NCBI RefSeq assembly: GCF_014201585.1
Contig: NZ_JACHES010000008.1
Location: 62,001-126,000 of the forward strand
Reading direction: 5' to 3'
DNA from: Anoxybacillus tengchongensis
GTDB taxonomy: Bacteria > Bacillota > Bacilli > Bacillales > Anoxybacillaceae
DNA: 64,000 nucleotides
Shown: piece by piece, positions 8,083 through 16,606 of the stretch
How positions within the stretch are numbered: position 1 is the stretch's first letter
Layout of the letters: the number at the start of each line of letters is the position of its first letter
Translations under genes and position numbers: made by a program
The notes under the pieces: model-generated
What the model was told of the DNA's origin: nothing
Seen by the model: only the letters and a program-made list of their open reading frames with translations
The model's database searches: none

Positions 8083-9455
8083 AAAAGTTATGGGGGGGAC
8101 GGTTTACAAAAACAGCAGCACAATGGGTCGATGACTTTGGCGCATCGATCCATTTTGATCAACAACTCGTCGAAGAAGACATTGAAGGAAGTATCGCTCA
8201 TGTGACGATGCTTGGTGAATGTGACATTTTGCCAAAAGAAGATGTCGAAACGATGAAAAAAGGGTTAACGAAGTTATTAGAAAAAGCAAAAAACGGCGAG
8301 CTCTCCTTTTCGGTTGCTTATGAAGATATTCATTTAAACATTGAAAAAATGTTGATTGATGAAATCGGCTCTGTTGGAGGAAAGCTTCATACAGGAAGAA
8401 GTCGAAACGATCAAGTCGCGACGGATATGCATTTATATTTGCGAAAACGGGTCACTGAGATCATCGAACTCATTCGTCAATTGCAACGTGTGCTTGTGGA
8501 AAAAGCAGAACAACACATTGAAACGCTTATTCCTGGTTATACGCACTTACAACGAGCACAGCCGATTTCATTTGCTCATCATTTGATGGCGTATGTATGG
8601 ATGTTTGAACGGGATCGAGAGCGGTTTACAGAATCATTAAAGCGGATTAACAAATCGCCGCTTGGTGCGGGAGCGCTGGCAGGGACGACGTTTCCGATCG
8701 ATCGTCATTTGACAGCCAAACTTCTCGGTTTTGATAGCATATATGAAAACAGCTTAGATGCGGTGAGCGATCGTGACTTTATTATCGAATTTTTAAGCCA
8801 TAGTTCCCTTTTGATGATGCATTTATCTCGCTTTTGTGAAGAGCTTATTCTTTGGTCGAGTCAAGAGTTTCAGTTTATCGAAATAGACGACACGTTTGCG
8901 ACAGGAAGCAGCATTATGCCACAAAAGAAAAATCCCGATATGGCTGAGCTCATTCGCGGAAAAACAGGACGAGTGTATGGGCATTTAATGGCGTTACTGA
9001 CCGTTATGAAAGGATTGCCGCTCGCTTACAATAAAGATATGCAAGAAGATAAAGAAGGCATGTTTGACACGGTTCAAACGGTCATCGGTAGTTTAAAAAT
9101 TTTCACCGGCATGATTGAAACGATGACGATTCGCACTGATGTGATGGAAAAGGCAACGAAACAAGATTTTTCAAATGCAACAGAACTAGCAGATTATTTA
9201 GCGAAAAAAGGTGTGCCGTTTCGTGAGGCGCATGAAATCGTCGGGAAACTCGTGCTTACATGCATTGAACGAGGTGTTTTTTTAGCAGATTTGCCGCTCG
9301 ATGTATATCAACAAGCGTCGCCTTTATTTGAAGAAGATATTTATAATGCTCTCGATCCATATACAGCAGTAAATCGTCGTACGAGTGCGGGTGGGACAGG
9401 ATTTACCGCAGTAAAAATAGCAATTGAGAAAGCTAAGCAAATGATAGAGGCATAA
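8079..9455 (+). CDS. argH: Argininosuccinate lyase
   Basis: Cleaves argininosuccinate to arginine and fumarate. The 458-residue protein starts [11 protein letters not shown] and contains [13 protein letters not shown] and the fumarase/aspartase signature [12 protein letters not shown]. The GTG start at 8079 overlaps the argG stop as GTGTGA, giving a two-gene operon that ends at the terminator 9446-9477. Fumarate from this step feeds the TCA enzymes encoded further along the window. Confidence 0.98.
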   Translation: MKKLWGGRFTKTAAQWVDDFGASIHFDQQLVEEDIEGSIAHVTMLGECDILPKEDVETMKKGLTKLLEKAKNGELSFSVAYEDIHLNIEKMLIDEIGSVGGKLHTGRSRNDQVATDMHLYLRKRVTEIIELIRQLQRVLVEKAEQHIETLIPGYTHLQRAQPISFAHHLMAYVWMFERDRERFTESLKRINKSPLGAGALAGTTFPIDRHLTAKLLGFDSIYENSLDAVSDRDFIIEFLSHSSLLMMHLSRFCEELILWSSQEFQFIEIDDTFATGSSIMPQKKNPDMAELIRGKTGRVYGHLMALLTVMKGLPLAYNKDMQEDKEGMFDTVQTVIGSLKIFTGMIETMTIRTDVMEKATKQDFSNATELADYLAKKGVPFREAHEIVGKLVLTCIERGVFLADLPLDVYQQASPLFEEDIYNALDPYTAVNRRTSAGGTGFTAVKIAIEKAKQMIEA

Positions 9456-9477
9456 AAGCGTTCGCTTTTATGCCTCT
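9446..9477. terminator. Bidirectional intrinsic terminator
   Basis: A 15-bp perfect inverted repeat (AGAGGCATAAAAGCG and its complement) separated by only TT. It contains the stop codons of both argH and the convergent universal stress gene. The flanking T-runs are poor, so efficiency may be moderate. Confidence 0.75.
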
Positions 9478-9920
9478 GTTTGTTCAGGTGTGCGTACAAC
9501 AAGTACATCGCATTTTGCATATCGTGTAATATGTTCGGAAACGCTTCCAATGAAAAAGCGTTCGACTGCACTCATTCCTGTTGCGCCACAAACGATTAAA
9601 TCGACTTCATATTTTGGAGCGACTTCTTTTGAAATTTTTACTTTTGGGGAACCGTACTCAATATCTGTGACGACTTCTTTCACTCCTGCCTCGACAGCTT
9701 GTTTTTCATACGATTGTAACAATTCTTTTGCGAATTTTTCTGCCCGCTCTGCCACCGTTCGATCGTATGCTTCAATGGTTGCGAATGAACGAACGTCAAT
9801 AATGTGTGAAAGAACGAGTGAAGCGTCGTTGCGTTTGGCAATTTCAATTGCTTTTTTAAACGCCCATTCTGCTTCTTTTGAGCCATCGACTGCTACTAAA
9901 ATTTTTTTATACTTGTACAT
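9468..9920 (-). CDS. Universal stress protein, UspA family
   Basis: A 150-residue single-domain UspA protein. It begins with KKILVAVDGSKEAEWA (nucleotide-binding strand and Asp) and ends with GATGMSAVERFFIGSVSE, which fits the G-2x-G-9x-G(S/T) ATP-binding signature. ATG 9920 is chosen because GGGGGAG is 5 bases upstream; the in-frame GTG 9926 would overlap the spacing region. It is probably an ATP-binding stress protein, but its role here is unknown. I could not find a convincing sigma-B promoter upstream. Confidence 0.9.
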   Translation of the reverse strand: MYKYKKILVAVDGSKEAEWAFKKAIEIAKRNDASLVLSHIIDVRSFATIEAYDRTVAERAEKFAKELLQSYEKQAVEAGVKEVVTDIEYGSPKVKISKEVAPKYEVDLIVCGATGMSAVERFFIGSVSEHITRYAKCDVLVVRTPEQTEA

Positions 9921-10026
9921 AAACACTCCCCCAATAAAAAATTTTCCTTCCTATTCAAGTATATCATTTTTTGTAAAACAAACACTACGTATTGTCGAAA
10001 AATTTATGACGAAAGGGGTAAAAACA

Positions 10027-10155
10027 ATGCGTGAAAAGGAACAAAGAGAACAACTGTATTATGATGAAAACGGCGTTTCAGAAGTGACTGAGCAAATTAC
10101 GGATGCATACATCAGTGGGGTCATTGAACAGGAAGATGAGCAAAAGAGGCGATAA
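10027..10155 (+). CDS. Small 42-residue protein, possibly DUF4025/YozQ-like
   Basis: A short, highly charged protein with the core GVSEVTEQITDAYISGVIEQ. This resembles, from memory, the GL..THEQVSD.Y..G pattern of DUF4025 (YozQ-type) proteins. An AAAGGGG ribosome site precedes the ATG and a strong terminator overlaps the stop, so the gene looks real despite its size. In B. subtilis a small gene, ytzD, occupies the same place between argH and ytkK. The function is unknown. Confidence 0.65.
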   Translation: MREKEQREQLYYDENGVSEVTEQITDAYISGVIEQEDEQKRR

Positions 10156-10169
10156 CGCCTCTTTTGTTT
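10142..10169 (+). terminator. Intrinsic terminator of the small gene
   Basis: A perfect 10-bp stem (AAAAGAGGCG with its complement) around ATAA, then TTTTGTTT. It overlaps the stop codon of the 42-residue gene. Confidence 0.85.
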
Positions 10170-10247
10170 CTAACGAGCATAACAAGTGTTTTCCTCCGCC
10201 TATTTGTAGTACGATAAACATAGCAAAGCATGGATGGAGGGATGAGT

Positions 10248-11009
10248 ATGCGACATGCGATTGTAACAGCAGGGTCGAAAGGGCTCGGAAAAAAAGTGAC
10301 GGAACGATTTTTAGACAAAGGATATGCTGTTACCGTCCATTATCGAAGCGACGTACAAGCGGTTGAAGCATTGAAAGACATGTATCGTCATTGTCATGAC
10401 CGCCTTCATTTTGTACAAGGGGATGTGACGAACAAAGAAGATTTAATTCGTCTCGTGGATGAAGCGTTGGCGACATTCGGGCGAATTGACTACTTGATTC
10501 ATAATGCAGGTCCTTACATATTCGAGCGAAAAAAACTGGCGGATTATACTGATGACGAATGGTACGAAATGATTGAAGGGAACTTAAGCGCCATGTTTCA
10601 TTTGTTTAAACGGGTTGTCCCGATCATGCGCAACCAACGTTTCGGCCGCATTGTGACGTACGGTTTTCAAGGAGCAGATCACGCACCAGGGTGGATGTAT
10701 CGTTCAGCATTTAGCGCAGCGAAAGTGGGGCTCGTTTCGCTTACAAAAACGATTGCGCTTGAAGAAGCGGAGTATGGCATTACAGCAAATATGGTTTGTC
10801 CGGGAAATATTATTGGAGAAATGAAAGAAGCGACCATTGCATATGCTCGCCAGATAAAAGACGATATGACACCGATTGGCCGTTCAGGGACAGGGGAAGA
10901 TATTGCCCGCGTCGTTGAATTTTTATGTGATGATCACTCCGATATGATTACAGGGACAGTCATTGAAGTAACCGGCGGTCTAGACGTTATTCATCGGTAT
11001 CGAAAATAG
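10248..11009 (+). CDS. ytkK: SDR-family oxidoreductase (YtkK, FabG-like)
   Basis: A 253-residue short-chain dehydrogenase/reductase. The cofactor loop TAGSKGLGKKV is a TGxxxGxG variant. HNAGPY stands for NNAG, and the active-site region reads YGFQGADHAPGWMYRSAFSAAKVGL, so the Tyr-x3-Lys pair of classical SDRs is replaced by F-S-A-A-K. The missing catalytic tyrosine suggests altered or lost reductase activity. ATG 10248 is preferred over in-frame upstream starts because GGAGGG at 10236-10241 gives 6-base spacing. It lies next to argH and ytkL, as in B. subtilis. Confidence 0.85.
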   Translation: MRHAIVTAGSKGLGKKVTERFLDKGYAVTVHYRSDVQAVEALKDMYRHCHDRLHFVQGDVTNKEDLIRLVDEALATFGRIDYLIHNAGPYIFERKKLADYTDDEWYEMIEGNLSAMFHLFKRVVPIMRNQRFGRIVTYGFQGADHAPGWMYRSAFSAAKVGLVSLTKTIALEEAEYGITANMVCPGNIIGEMKEATIAYARQIKDDMTPIGRSGTGEDIARVVEFLCDDHSDMITGTVIEVTGGLDVIHRYRK

Positions 11010-11030
11010 GCTGCCATCGTGACAGCCTAT
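11006..11030. terminator. Hairpin between convergent ytkK and M24 peptidase genes
   Basis: An 8-bp stem ATAGGCTG/CAGCCTAT with a 9-base loop. On the minus strand it is followed by TTTT, on the plus strand only by a weak T tract. It overlaps both stop codons. Confidence 0.6.
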
Positions 11031-12121
11031 ATGATTTGTAGTTCTTTTGGATATGTTGTTAAAAGAAGCGGTCCTTTTTCAGTCATGTACACGTCGTCTT
11101 CAATGCGTACGCCACCGACTGATGGGACGTAAATACCAGGTTCAATGGTAAATACCATTCCCGCTTGAAGAGGCATTGTGTTTGTTGCGTTCATCGACGG
11201 ATATTCATGAACATCAATGCCGAGACCATGACCGATTCGATGCGGAAAATATGCTCCGTATCCTTCTTGTTCGATGAGCGAACGAGCGGTTTTGTCAATG
11301 CTTCCAATCGGTGCGCCAATTTGACACGTATGGATCGCCGCTTGCTGCGCTTGTAAGACGGTGTTGTATATGCGTTTTTGTTCTTCTGTTGGTTGCCCGA
11401 ATACAACCGTGCGCGTAATATCGGAACAATATCCATCAAGTACGACACCGAGGTCAAATAACACGAAATCGCCTGCTTGAATACGATTCATTCCTGGGAC
11501 ACCATGGGGATGTGCGCTATTTGTTCCGGTAAGAACCATCGTATCAAACGCCATCGTACGTACCCCTTGTTTTTTTAATTCATATTCAATAGTGGCGATG
11601 ATTTCTAATTCTGTTTTCCCTTCTTTCAGCGAACGGACACCGACATCGACACCGAAATCCGCTAATTCGGCTGCTTGACGAAGCATGTGGAGCTCTTTTT
11701 CATCTTTTGTCATACGTAGTTCATGGATCGTGTCGGTCAAATCGAAACATGATGCATGAGAAAAGAACGATTGAAGTTGCTCGAGACGGCTTACAGTGAT
11801 ATGAGATTTTTCGATACCGATTCGTTCTGTTTGTACATTTCGTCTATTTAACTCATTGTGCAACATATGCCACGGATCATGCACATCATCATAGCTGACG
11901 ATGGAATATGACCAGCCTGCTTGTTTTGCTTGATTCACATCCATTTCTGGACAAATGAGAAACGGTTCGTCATTTGGAAGGACGACAATAGCTAATAACC
12001 GTTCATGTGGGTTGCTGTAAAAGTTGCTAAAATAAAAAACGTTTGCTGTCGATGTAATAAACGCCCATGATGCGTTTGTTTCTTTCAGTTTTTGTTGGAG
12101 TTTACTTATTCGTTCCATCAT
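11027..12121 (-). CDS. M24-family Xaa-Pro dipeptidase/aminopeptidase
   Basis: A 364-residue cytoplasmic peptidase of the pita-bread fold. The N-terminal creatinase-like domain (about 1-130) is followed by the catalytic domain with all five metal ligands visible: two Asp in DLGVVLDGYCSDITRTV, His in HRIGHGLGIDVHE, Glu in TIEPGIY and Glu in GVRIEDDVY. It probably removes N-terminal residues before proline or cleaves Xaa-Pro dipeptides. The ATG at 12121 has AAAGGA 7 bases upstream; an in-frame GTG two codons earlier is too close to that site. Confidence 0.9.
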   Translation of the reverse strand: MMERISKLQQKLKETNASWAFITSTANVFYFSNFYSNPHERLLAIVVLPNDEPFLICPEMDVNQAKQAGWSYSIVSYDDVHDPWHMLHNELNRRNVQTERIGIEKSHITVSRLEQLQSFFSHASCFDLTDTIHELRMTKDEKELHMLRQAAELADFGVDVGVRSLKEGKTELEIIATIEYELKKQGVRTMAFDTMVLTGTNSAHPHGVPGMNRIQAGDFVLFDLGVVLDGYCSDITRTVVFGQPTEEQKRIYNTVLQAQQAAIHTCQIGAPIGSIDKTARSLIEQEGYGAYFPHRIGHGLGIDVHEYPSMNATNTMPLQAGMVFTIEPGIYVPSVGGVRIEDDVYMTEKGPLLLTTYPKELQII

Positions 12122-12226
12122 ATTCACATCCTTTCTTTTTCAGCTTATCATGAACGAAAAAAGAAGGAAATAGCGCAAAAATGAAGAAACAAGATCATGT
12201 AAAAAACGAGGAAAGGAGAATGAAAA

Positions 12227-12904
12227 ATGAAGCTGACTTACCACGGACATTCAGCCGTGAAAATTGAAACGAATGGAAAAACGATTTTCATTGATCCTTT
12301 TATTACAGGGAATCCGCTAACAGATTTAAAGACAGAGGACGTTCATGTCGATGTTATTTTATTAACACATGGTCATAATGATCATGTCGGAGATACAGTT
12401 GCATTAGCAAAGCAAAATGATGCCCTTGTTATTGCTCCTTATGAATTAGCTACATATTTAAGCTGGAAAGGTGTTCGTACCCATCCGATGCACATCGGTG
12501 GATCATTTACGTTTGAGTTCGGCAAAGTAAAATTGACGCAAGCGTTTCACGGTTCTAGCTATGTAGAAGAAAACGAAACGATTGTTTATACAGGAATGCC
12601 AAGTGGCATTTTATTCTATGCAGAAGGAAAAACGATTTATCATGCCGGAGATACAGCGTTATTTTCTGATATGAAACTTATTGGAGAAATGAATGATATC
12701 GACGTTGCCTTTTTACCAATCGGAGATAATTTTACGATGGGACCAGAGGATGCAGCGATTGCAGCGAAATGGCTAAAGGCGAAAACGGTTGTTCCCATTC
12801 ATTACAATACATTCCCTGTCATTCAACAGGATCCACAATGGTTCGTCGCAAAGATTGAAGGTGTTGGCCGCGTCCTGCATGTTGGGGAAAGCGTTGAACT
12901 GTGA
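12227..12904 (+). CDS. ytkL: YtkL, UPF0173 metallo-beta-lactamase-fold hydrolase
   Basis: A 225-residue metal-dependent hydrolase. The signature [10 protein letters not shown] (HxHxDH) and later histidines in [11 protein letters not shown] and VPIHYNTFP form a two-zinc site. Family proteins are annotated UPF0173; the substrate is not known. AAAGGAG precedes the ATG. The gene is followed within 75 bases by ytoI, which has its own promoter. Confidence 0.92.
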   Translation: MKLTYHGHSAVKIETNGKTIFIDPFITGNPLTDLKTEDVHVDVILLTHGHNDHVGDTVALAKQNDALVIAPYELATYLSWKGVRTHPMHIGGSFTFEFGKVKLTQAFHGSSYVEENETIVYTGMPSGILFYAEGKTIYHAGDTALFSDMKLIGEMNDIDVAFLPIGDNFTMGPEDAAIAAKWLKAKTVVPIHYNTFPVIQQDPQWFVAKIEGVGRVLHVGESVEL

Positions 12905-12913
12905 AAACGTTCA

Positions 12914-12942
12914 TTGAATGCAGTCATGCACACCCTTATAAT
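12914..12942 (+). promoter_or_regulatory. Sigma-A promoter of ytoI
   Basis: TTGAAT, a 17-base spacer, then a perfect TATAAT, 35 bases before the ytoI start codon. Confidence 0.8.
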
Positions 12943-12977
12943 AAGAGTAAGAAACTGTCGAAAAAGGGTGGGGCAAC

Positions 12978-14288
12978 TTGACGATTACGAAGCACGAACA
13001 AATTTTGCAATATATTGAGAGCTTACCGGTCGGAGAAAAAATATCCGTTCGCCAAATCGCAAAAGAAATGGGAGTAAGCGAAGGAACGGCTTATCGTGCC
13101 ATTAAGGACGCTGAAACAAAAGGATATGTGAGCACGATTGAACGGGTCGGAACGATTCGCATTGAACAAAAGAAGAAAGAAAATATTGAAAAGCTAACGT
13201 ATGCTGAAGTTGTCAATATTGTTGATGGGCAAGTGCTCGGAGGAAAAGAAGGACTACATAAAACGTTAAATAAATTCGTCATCGGTGCGATGAAGCTTGA
13301 AGCGATGATGCGTTATACAGGTGCAGGTAATTTGTTGATCGTTGGGAACCGAACGAAAGCGCACGAATTAGCGCTTGAAGCGGGGGCGGGCGTGCTCATT
13401 ACAGGCGGTTTTGATACAGAAGAGCATGTAAAAAAATTAGCGGATGAGCGGCAACTGCCCATTATTTCGACAAGTTACGACACGTTTACGGTTGCGACGA
13501 TGATTAATCGCGCCATTTATGACCAGTTAATTAAAAAAGAAATCGTGCTCGTTGAAGATATTTTAACGCCATTTGAAAAAACAGCATATTTGTATGTGAC
13601 AGATCCAATCGAGCGGTGGTATGAACTGAATCGCGAAACGAAGCATAGCCGTTTTCCAGTCATTGATCAGCAATTAAAAGTGCAAGGAATTGTGACGGCA
13701 AAAGATATTATGGGATATGAGCGTAACGTGCTGATTGAAAAAGTGATGACGAAACATCCGATTACAGTCAGTGGAAAAACGTCAGTCGCTTCCGCATCGC
13801 ATATGATGGTGTGGGAAGGAATTGAAGTGTTGCCGGTTGTCGATGAATACAATCGACTTCAAGGAATTATTAGTCGCCAAGACGTATTAAAAGCGTTACA
13901 AATGGTCCAACGTCAACCACAAGTTGGCGAGACGATTGATGATATTGTAACCACCCAGTTTTTAACGGAAACAGTTGATGGTGTTTTTCGTTGTAACATT
14001 ACTCCGCAAATGACAAATCATTTAGGAACATTATCATACGGTGTATTTACGACGATTGTAACCGAGGCGGCTACGCGTGCGCTTCGGTTACATAAACGAG
14101 GCGATCTCGTTGTAGAGAACATTACCATTTACTTTATTAAACCCGTACAAATTGATAGCGTCATCGATATTAAACCGAAATTGCTAGAAATTGGACGTAA
14201 ATTTGGGAAGGTTGACGTTGAAGTGTTTAATGAAGGGACGCTAGTCGGAAAGGCGTTAATGATGTGTCAATTGCTTGAACGACAATAG
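12978..14288 (+). CDS. ytoI: YtoI, HTH-DRTGG-CBS-hotdog protein
   Basis: A 436-residue multidomain protein: an N-terminal winged-helix-like region (about 1-65, ISVRQIAKEMGVSEGTAYRAIKD), a DRTGG domain (about 75-185), two CBS repeats (about 190-310, with PVIDQQLKVQGIVTAKDIMG and PVVDEYNRLQGIISRQDVL), and a C-terminal hotdog thioesterase-like domain (about 330-436). This suggests sensing of an adenine nucleotide coupled to DNA or acyl-CoA binding, but no function is proven. The TTG start at 12978 follows AGGGTGGGG and gives the N-terminus conserved in B. subtilis YtoI. Confidence 0.92.
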   Translation: MTITKHEQILQYIESLPVGEKISVRQIAKEMGVSEGTAYRAIKDAETKGYVSTIERVGTIRIEQKKKENIEKLTYAEVVNIVDGQVLGGKEGLHKTLNKFVIGAMKLEAMMRYTGAGNLLIVGNRTKAHELALEAGAGVLITGGFDTEEHVKKLADERQLPIISTSYDTFTVATMINRAIYDQLIKKEIVLVEDILTPFEKTAYLYVTDPIERWYELNRETKHSRFPVIDQQLKVQGIVTAKDIMGYERNVLIEKVMTKHPITVSGKTSVASASHMMVWEGIEVLPVVDEYNRLQGIISRQDVLKALQMVQRQPQVGETIDDIVTTQFLTETVDGVFRCNITPQMTNHLGTLSYGVFTTIVTEAATRALRLHKRGDLVVENITIYFIKPVQIDSVIDIKPKLLEIGRKFGKVDVEVFNEGTLVGKALMMCQLLERQ

Positions 14289-14308
14289 GCTGCGTACGGC
14301 AGCCTATT
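14284..14308. terminator. Bidirectional intrinsic terminator
   Basis: A 10-bp stem AATAGGCTGC/GCAGCCTATT with a 5-base loop, overlapping the stop codons of ytoI and the convergent ytpI. Confidence 0.8.
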
Positions 14309-14603
14309 TCGTTTCTTCCGCTTCTTTTACTGCAAGCGGAAAATAATAGCGATGGGCACGGTAACCTGCCCATATGCTTCCTGCACCGACAAGAAGAAAC
14401 ACAATACCAACGATGAGAGATACCGTTGACCGATGAATGAAAAATTGGTTGATCGCAAAGAAAAATACAAACGAGCCAAGCGCAATGCTTGATTTTGAAC
14501 TAATCCATTTTCGCTCCATCGGTTTTTTACTGCGGAAATATTTTATTTTGTAATACAAATAAAACGAAAGAGAAAAAATGATGAGTATAACAAATATTGG
14601 CAT
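14304..14603 (-). CDS. ytpI: YtpI family small membrane protein
   Basis: A 99-residue protein with three predicted membrane helices: about 1-19 (MPIFVILIIFSLSFYLYY), 36-56 (IALGSFVFFFAINQFF) and 63-84 (VSLIVGIVFLLVGAGSIWAG). The helices are joined by basic loops. It matches the YtpI family in size and layout and lies next to nrnA as in B. subtilis. The function is unknown. The ribosome site on the minus strand reads GGAGG. Confidence 0.85.
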   Translation of the reverse strand: MPIFVILIIFSLSFYLYYKIKYFRSKKPMERKWISSKSSIALGSFVFFFAINQFFIHRSTVSLIVGIVFLLVGAGSIWAGYRAHRYYFPLAVKEAEETK

Positions 14604-14640
14604 ATTCAGTCCTCCAAAAGAAAAATTGTTGCGTGATTAT

Positions 14641-14668
14641 TTTACATCTTTTCGAATCATAATAAAAT
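14641..14668 (+). promoter_or_regulatory. Putative promoter of nrnA
   Basis: TTTACA, a 16-base spacer, then TAAAAT, 33 bases before the nrnA start. Confidence 0.5.
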
Positions 14669-14701
14669 ATGTTTTAATGGAGAAAAAAAGGGAGAAGCGC
14701 C

Positions 14702-15649
14702 ATGGAACAAAAAGTTTTGGAAATTATTGATCATATTCGACAATTTGATACGATTATTATTCATCGGCACGTTCGGCCAGATCCCGATGCGTACGGTTCA
14801 CAAGGAGGGTTAGCCGAGATCATTCAAGCTTCGTTTCCAGAAAAACGAGTATATACAGTTGGAAAAGACGAACCATCGCTTGAATTTTTACGTAAAATGG
14901 ATGTTATTTCGGATGAAATGTATAACGATGCACTTGTGATCGTTTGCGATACGGCAAATGAAGAGCGCGTTTGTGATCAACGTTATAAGCTAGGGAAAAA
15001 AATTATTAAAATCGACCATCATCCAAATGAAGATCCATACGGTGATATCTTGTGGGTAGATACAAATGCAAGTTCCGTTAGCGAAATGATTTATGAGTTA
15101 TACTTAATTGGAAAGGAACATGGTCTTGTTTTAACGAAAGAAGCTGCTCGGCTTATTTATGCGGGCATTGTTGGTGATACAGGCCGTTTTCTTTTCCCAA
15201 GTACAAATCCGAAAACATTTAAATATGCAAGCGAGTTAGTTGAATACGAGTTTTCGTTTGTCGATTTATATGATCAACTGTATCGAACGAAATTATCGAT
15301 TGCACATTTAAGCGGATATGTGTTGCAAAATTTCGAGCTATCTGAACATGGAGTGGCTCATATTATATTAACAAAAGAGCTGTTAAAACAATATGATGCA
15401 ACGCCGTCAGAAGCTTCGCAACTCGTGAGTGTGCTTGGAAATATTGAAGGAATAAAAGCATGGGTATTTTTTGTAGAAGAAGATGATCAAATTCGTGTCC
15501 GTCTTCGTTCCAGAGGACCGATCGTCAATGAAGTGGCGAAAAAATATGATGGCGGTGGCCATCCGTTAGCCGCAGGCGCATCTATTTATTCGTGGGAGGA
15601 AGTTGAACACGTATTAGCAGATTTAAACGAAGTGTGCAAGCAACAGTAG
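14702..15649 (+). CDS. nrnA: NrnA, DHH-family nanoRNase/pAp phosphatase
   Basis: A 315-residue DHH-DHHA1 protein that degrades oligoribonucleotides and dephosphorylates 3'-phosphoadenosine 5'-phosphate. Metal-binding motifs appear in order: HRHVRPDPDAYGSQGGL (about 20-36), VCDTANEERVCD, IDHHPNE (the DHH triad) and GDTGRFLFPS. The C-terminal DHHA1 motif GGGHPLAAGA is near residue 290. GGGAG precedes the ATG. Both activities fit the B. subtilis orthologue YtqI. Confidence 0.95.
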   Translation: MEQKVLEIIDHIRQFDTIIIHRHVRPDPDAYGSQGGLAEIIQASFPEKRVYTVGKDEPSLEFLRKMDVISDEMYNDALVIVCDTANEERVCDQRYKLGKKIIKIDHHPNEDPYGDILWVDTNASSVSEMIYELYLIGKEHGLVLTKEAARLIYAGIVGDTGRFLFPSTNPKTFKYASELVEYEFSFVDLYDQLYRTKLSIAHLSGYVLQNFELSEHGVAHIILTKELLKQYDATPSEASQLVSVLGNIEGIKAWVFFVEEDDQIRVRLRSRGPIVNEVAKKYDGGGHPLAAGASIYSWEEVEHVLADLNEVCKQQ

Positions 15650-15657
15650 GAAGCTTT

Positions 15658-16158
15658 CTACTGTTGCTTTAATTTTAGTTCAATAGATATATGAGTGAAA
15701 AATAAAATGGTTTCGATATCGAGATGGTACGTTCGATTGTCGATAATGTACGTCTTATTTTCAATTGCTTTTTTTAATAGCTCTTTACTTTTATATACTG
15801 TTTCGATATCTTTGGCCGTTATATGTTGAATATCCCTTTTTATATCTTCTTCAATGCGGAAGGTTGTGTACGTATCGATGCCATACGATTGAGCGTTAAT
15901 GATTTTCACATCAATTGATTGAATCGTCAGTCGTTTTTTATTTTCTTTGTTTAGCTGAATGTAATCTTGTTGCCAAATGTTTAAATCATGTTTTAATTGA
16001 GCAATGATTTCTTGTTGGGTTTTGAGTTGACGTACTTGTTTTTCTTGTAAAATGCCAAAAATGTGTGTGAAAACGATCCAACTGATCATTGTTCCAATTG
16101 CCGCCCCAGCGAAAAAGCGTTGCCATCCTGGATCGCGTGAATATGGTGGAACCCTCAT
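15658..16158 (-). CDS. ytrI: YtrI, sporulation membrane protein
   Basis: A 166-residue protein with the conserved start MRVPPYSRDPGWQRFFAGAAIG, one membrane helix (about 15-37) and an extra-membrane coiled-coil-like domain (LKTQQEIIAQLKHDLN). It overlaps ytrH by 4 bases (ATGA), so the two are co-translated. In B. subtilis ytrH-ytrI is a sigma-E operon needed for efficient sporulation. Confidence 0.9.
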   Translation of the reverse strand: MRVPPYSRDPGWQRFFAGAAIGTMISWIVFTHIFGILQEKQVRQLKTQQEIIAQLKHDLNIWQQDYIQLNKENKKRLTIQSIDVKIINAQSYGIDTYTTFRIEEDIKRDIQHITAKDIETVYKSKELLKKAIENKTYIIDNRTYHLDIETILFFTHISIELKLKQQ

Positions 16159-16493
16159 GCGCCATGCTCCTGCGTAAACCAGCGAATGAATGTCATGCCT
16201 GTTTGTGCGCCACCAGTTGCCGATAAAATGAGTAAAAATTGTTTAATGACATCTCGTGTTTCTCCTTGGAAAAATCCGCGTTCGACGCTATAAAACGTAT
16301 CAAACGTACCACCAATGGCTGCAATTAACGCCCAAATTTTCAAACTGCTCGCAAAGCGATACATCATTGTCAGGGGCGGTTCGCCAGACAAAAAAGCCCC
16401 GAATCCCCCGATGAGAGCCCCTCCAACTAACACGCCTAAAGCAATGAAATAGCTTTGAATAAAAGCAGGTAAAAATGCTGTTTTCATCTCCAT
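16155..16493 (-). CDS. ytrH: YtrH, sporulation membrane protein
   Basis: A 112-residue hydrophobic protein with three likely membrane helices: about 10-35 (FIALGVLVGGALIGGFGAF), 45-65 and 85-103. The ATG at 16493 is chosen because AAGGAG lies 8 bases upstream; the in-frame GTG at 16502 would overlap that site. It is divergent from dnaE. The region upstream on the minus strand contains ACATA and CATATACAT in loose sigma-E arrangement, too weak to list as a promoter. Confidence 0.9.
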   Translation of the reverse strand: MEMKTAFLPAFIQSYFIALGVLVGGALIGGFGAFLSGEPPLTMMYRFASSLKIWALIAAIGGTFDTFYSVERGFFQGETRDVIKQFLLILSATGGAQTGMTFIRWFTQEHGA

Positions 16494-16547
16494 CCCTCTC
16501 ACTCCTTCTGTATACTATGTATATGGGACAAACGAACAAGGTATGTT

Positions 16548-16577
16548 TTGCTTTTCAGCTTTTACAGAGCCTATAAT
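16548..16577 (+). promoter_or_regulatory. Promoter of dnaE
   Basis: TTGCTT, an 18-base spacer, then a perfect TATAAT, 29 bases before the dnaE start. Confidence 0.6.
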
Positions 16578-16606
16578 AGAAAAAAATAGAAAAGGTGGGA
16601 GACACA

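Noticed and set aside
9490-10026. Long plus-strand frame running through the universal stress gene into the 42-residue gene
   Set aside because: The part before 10027 is antisense to uspA; only the last 42 codons have a ribosome site and sensible composition.
16494-16547. Sigma-E promoter for ytrHI on the minus strand
   Set aside because: ACATA and CATATACAT have roughly the right spacing but match the consensus poorly.
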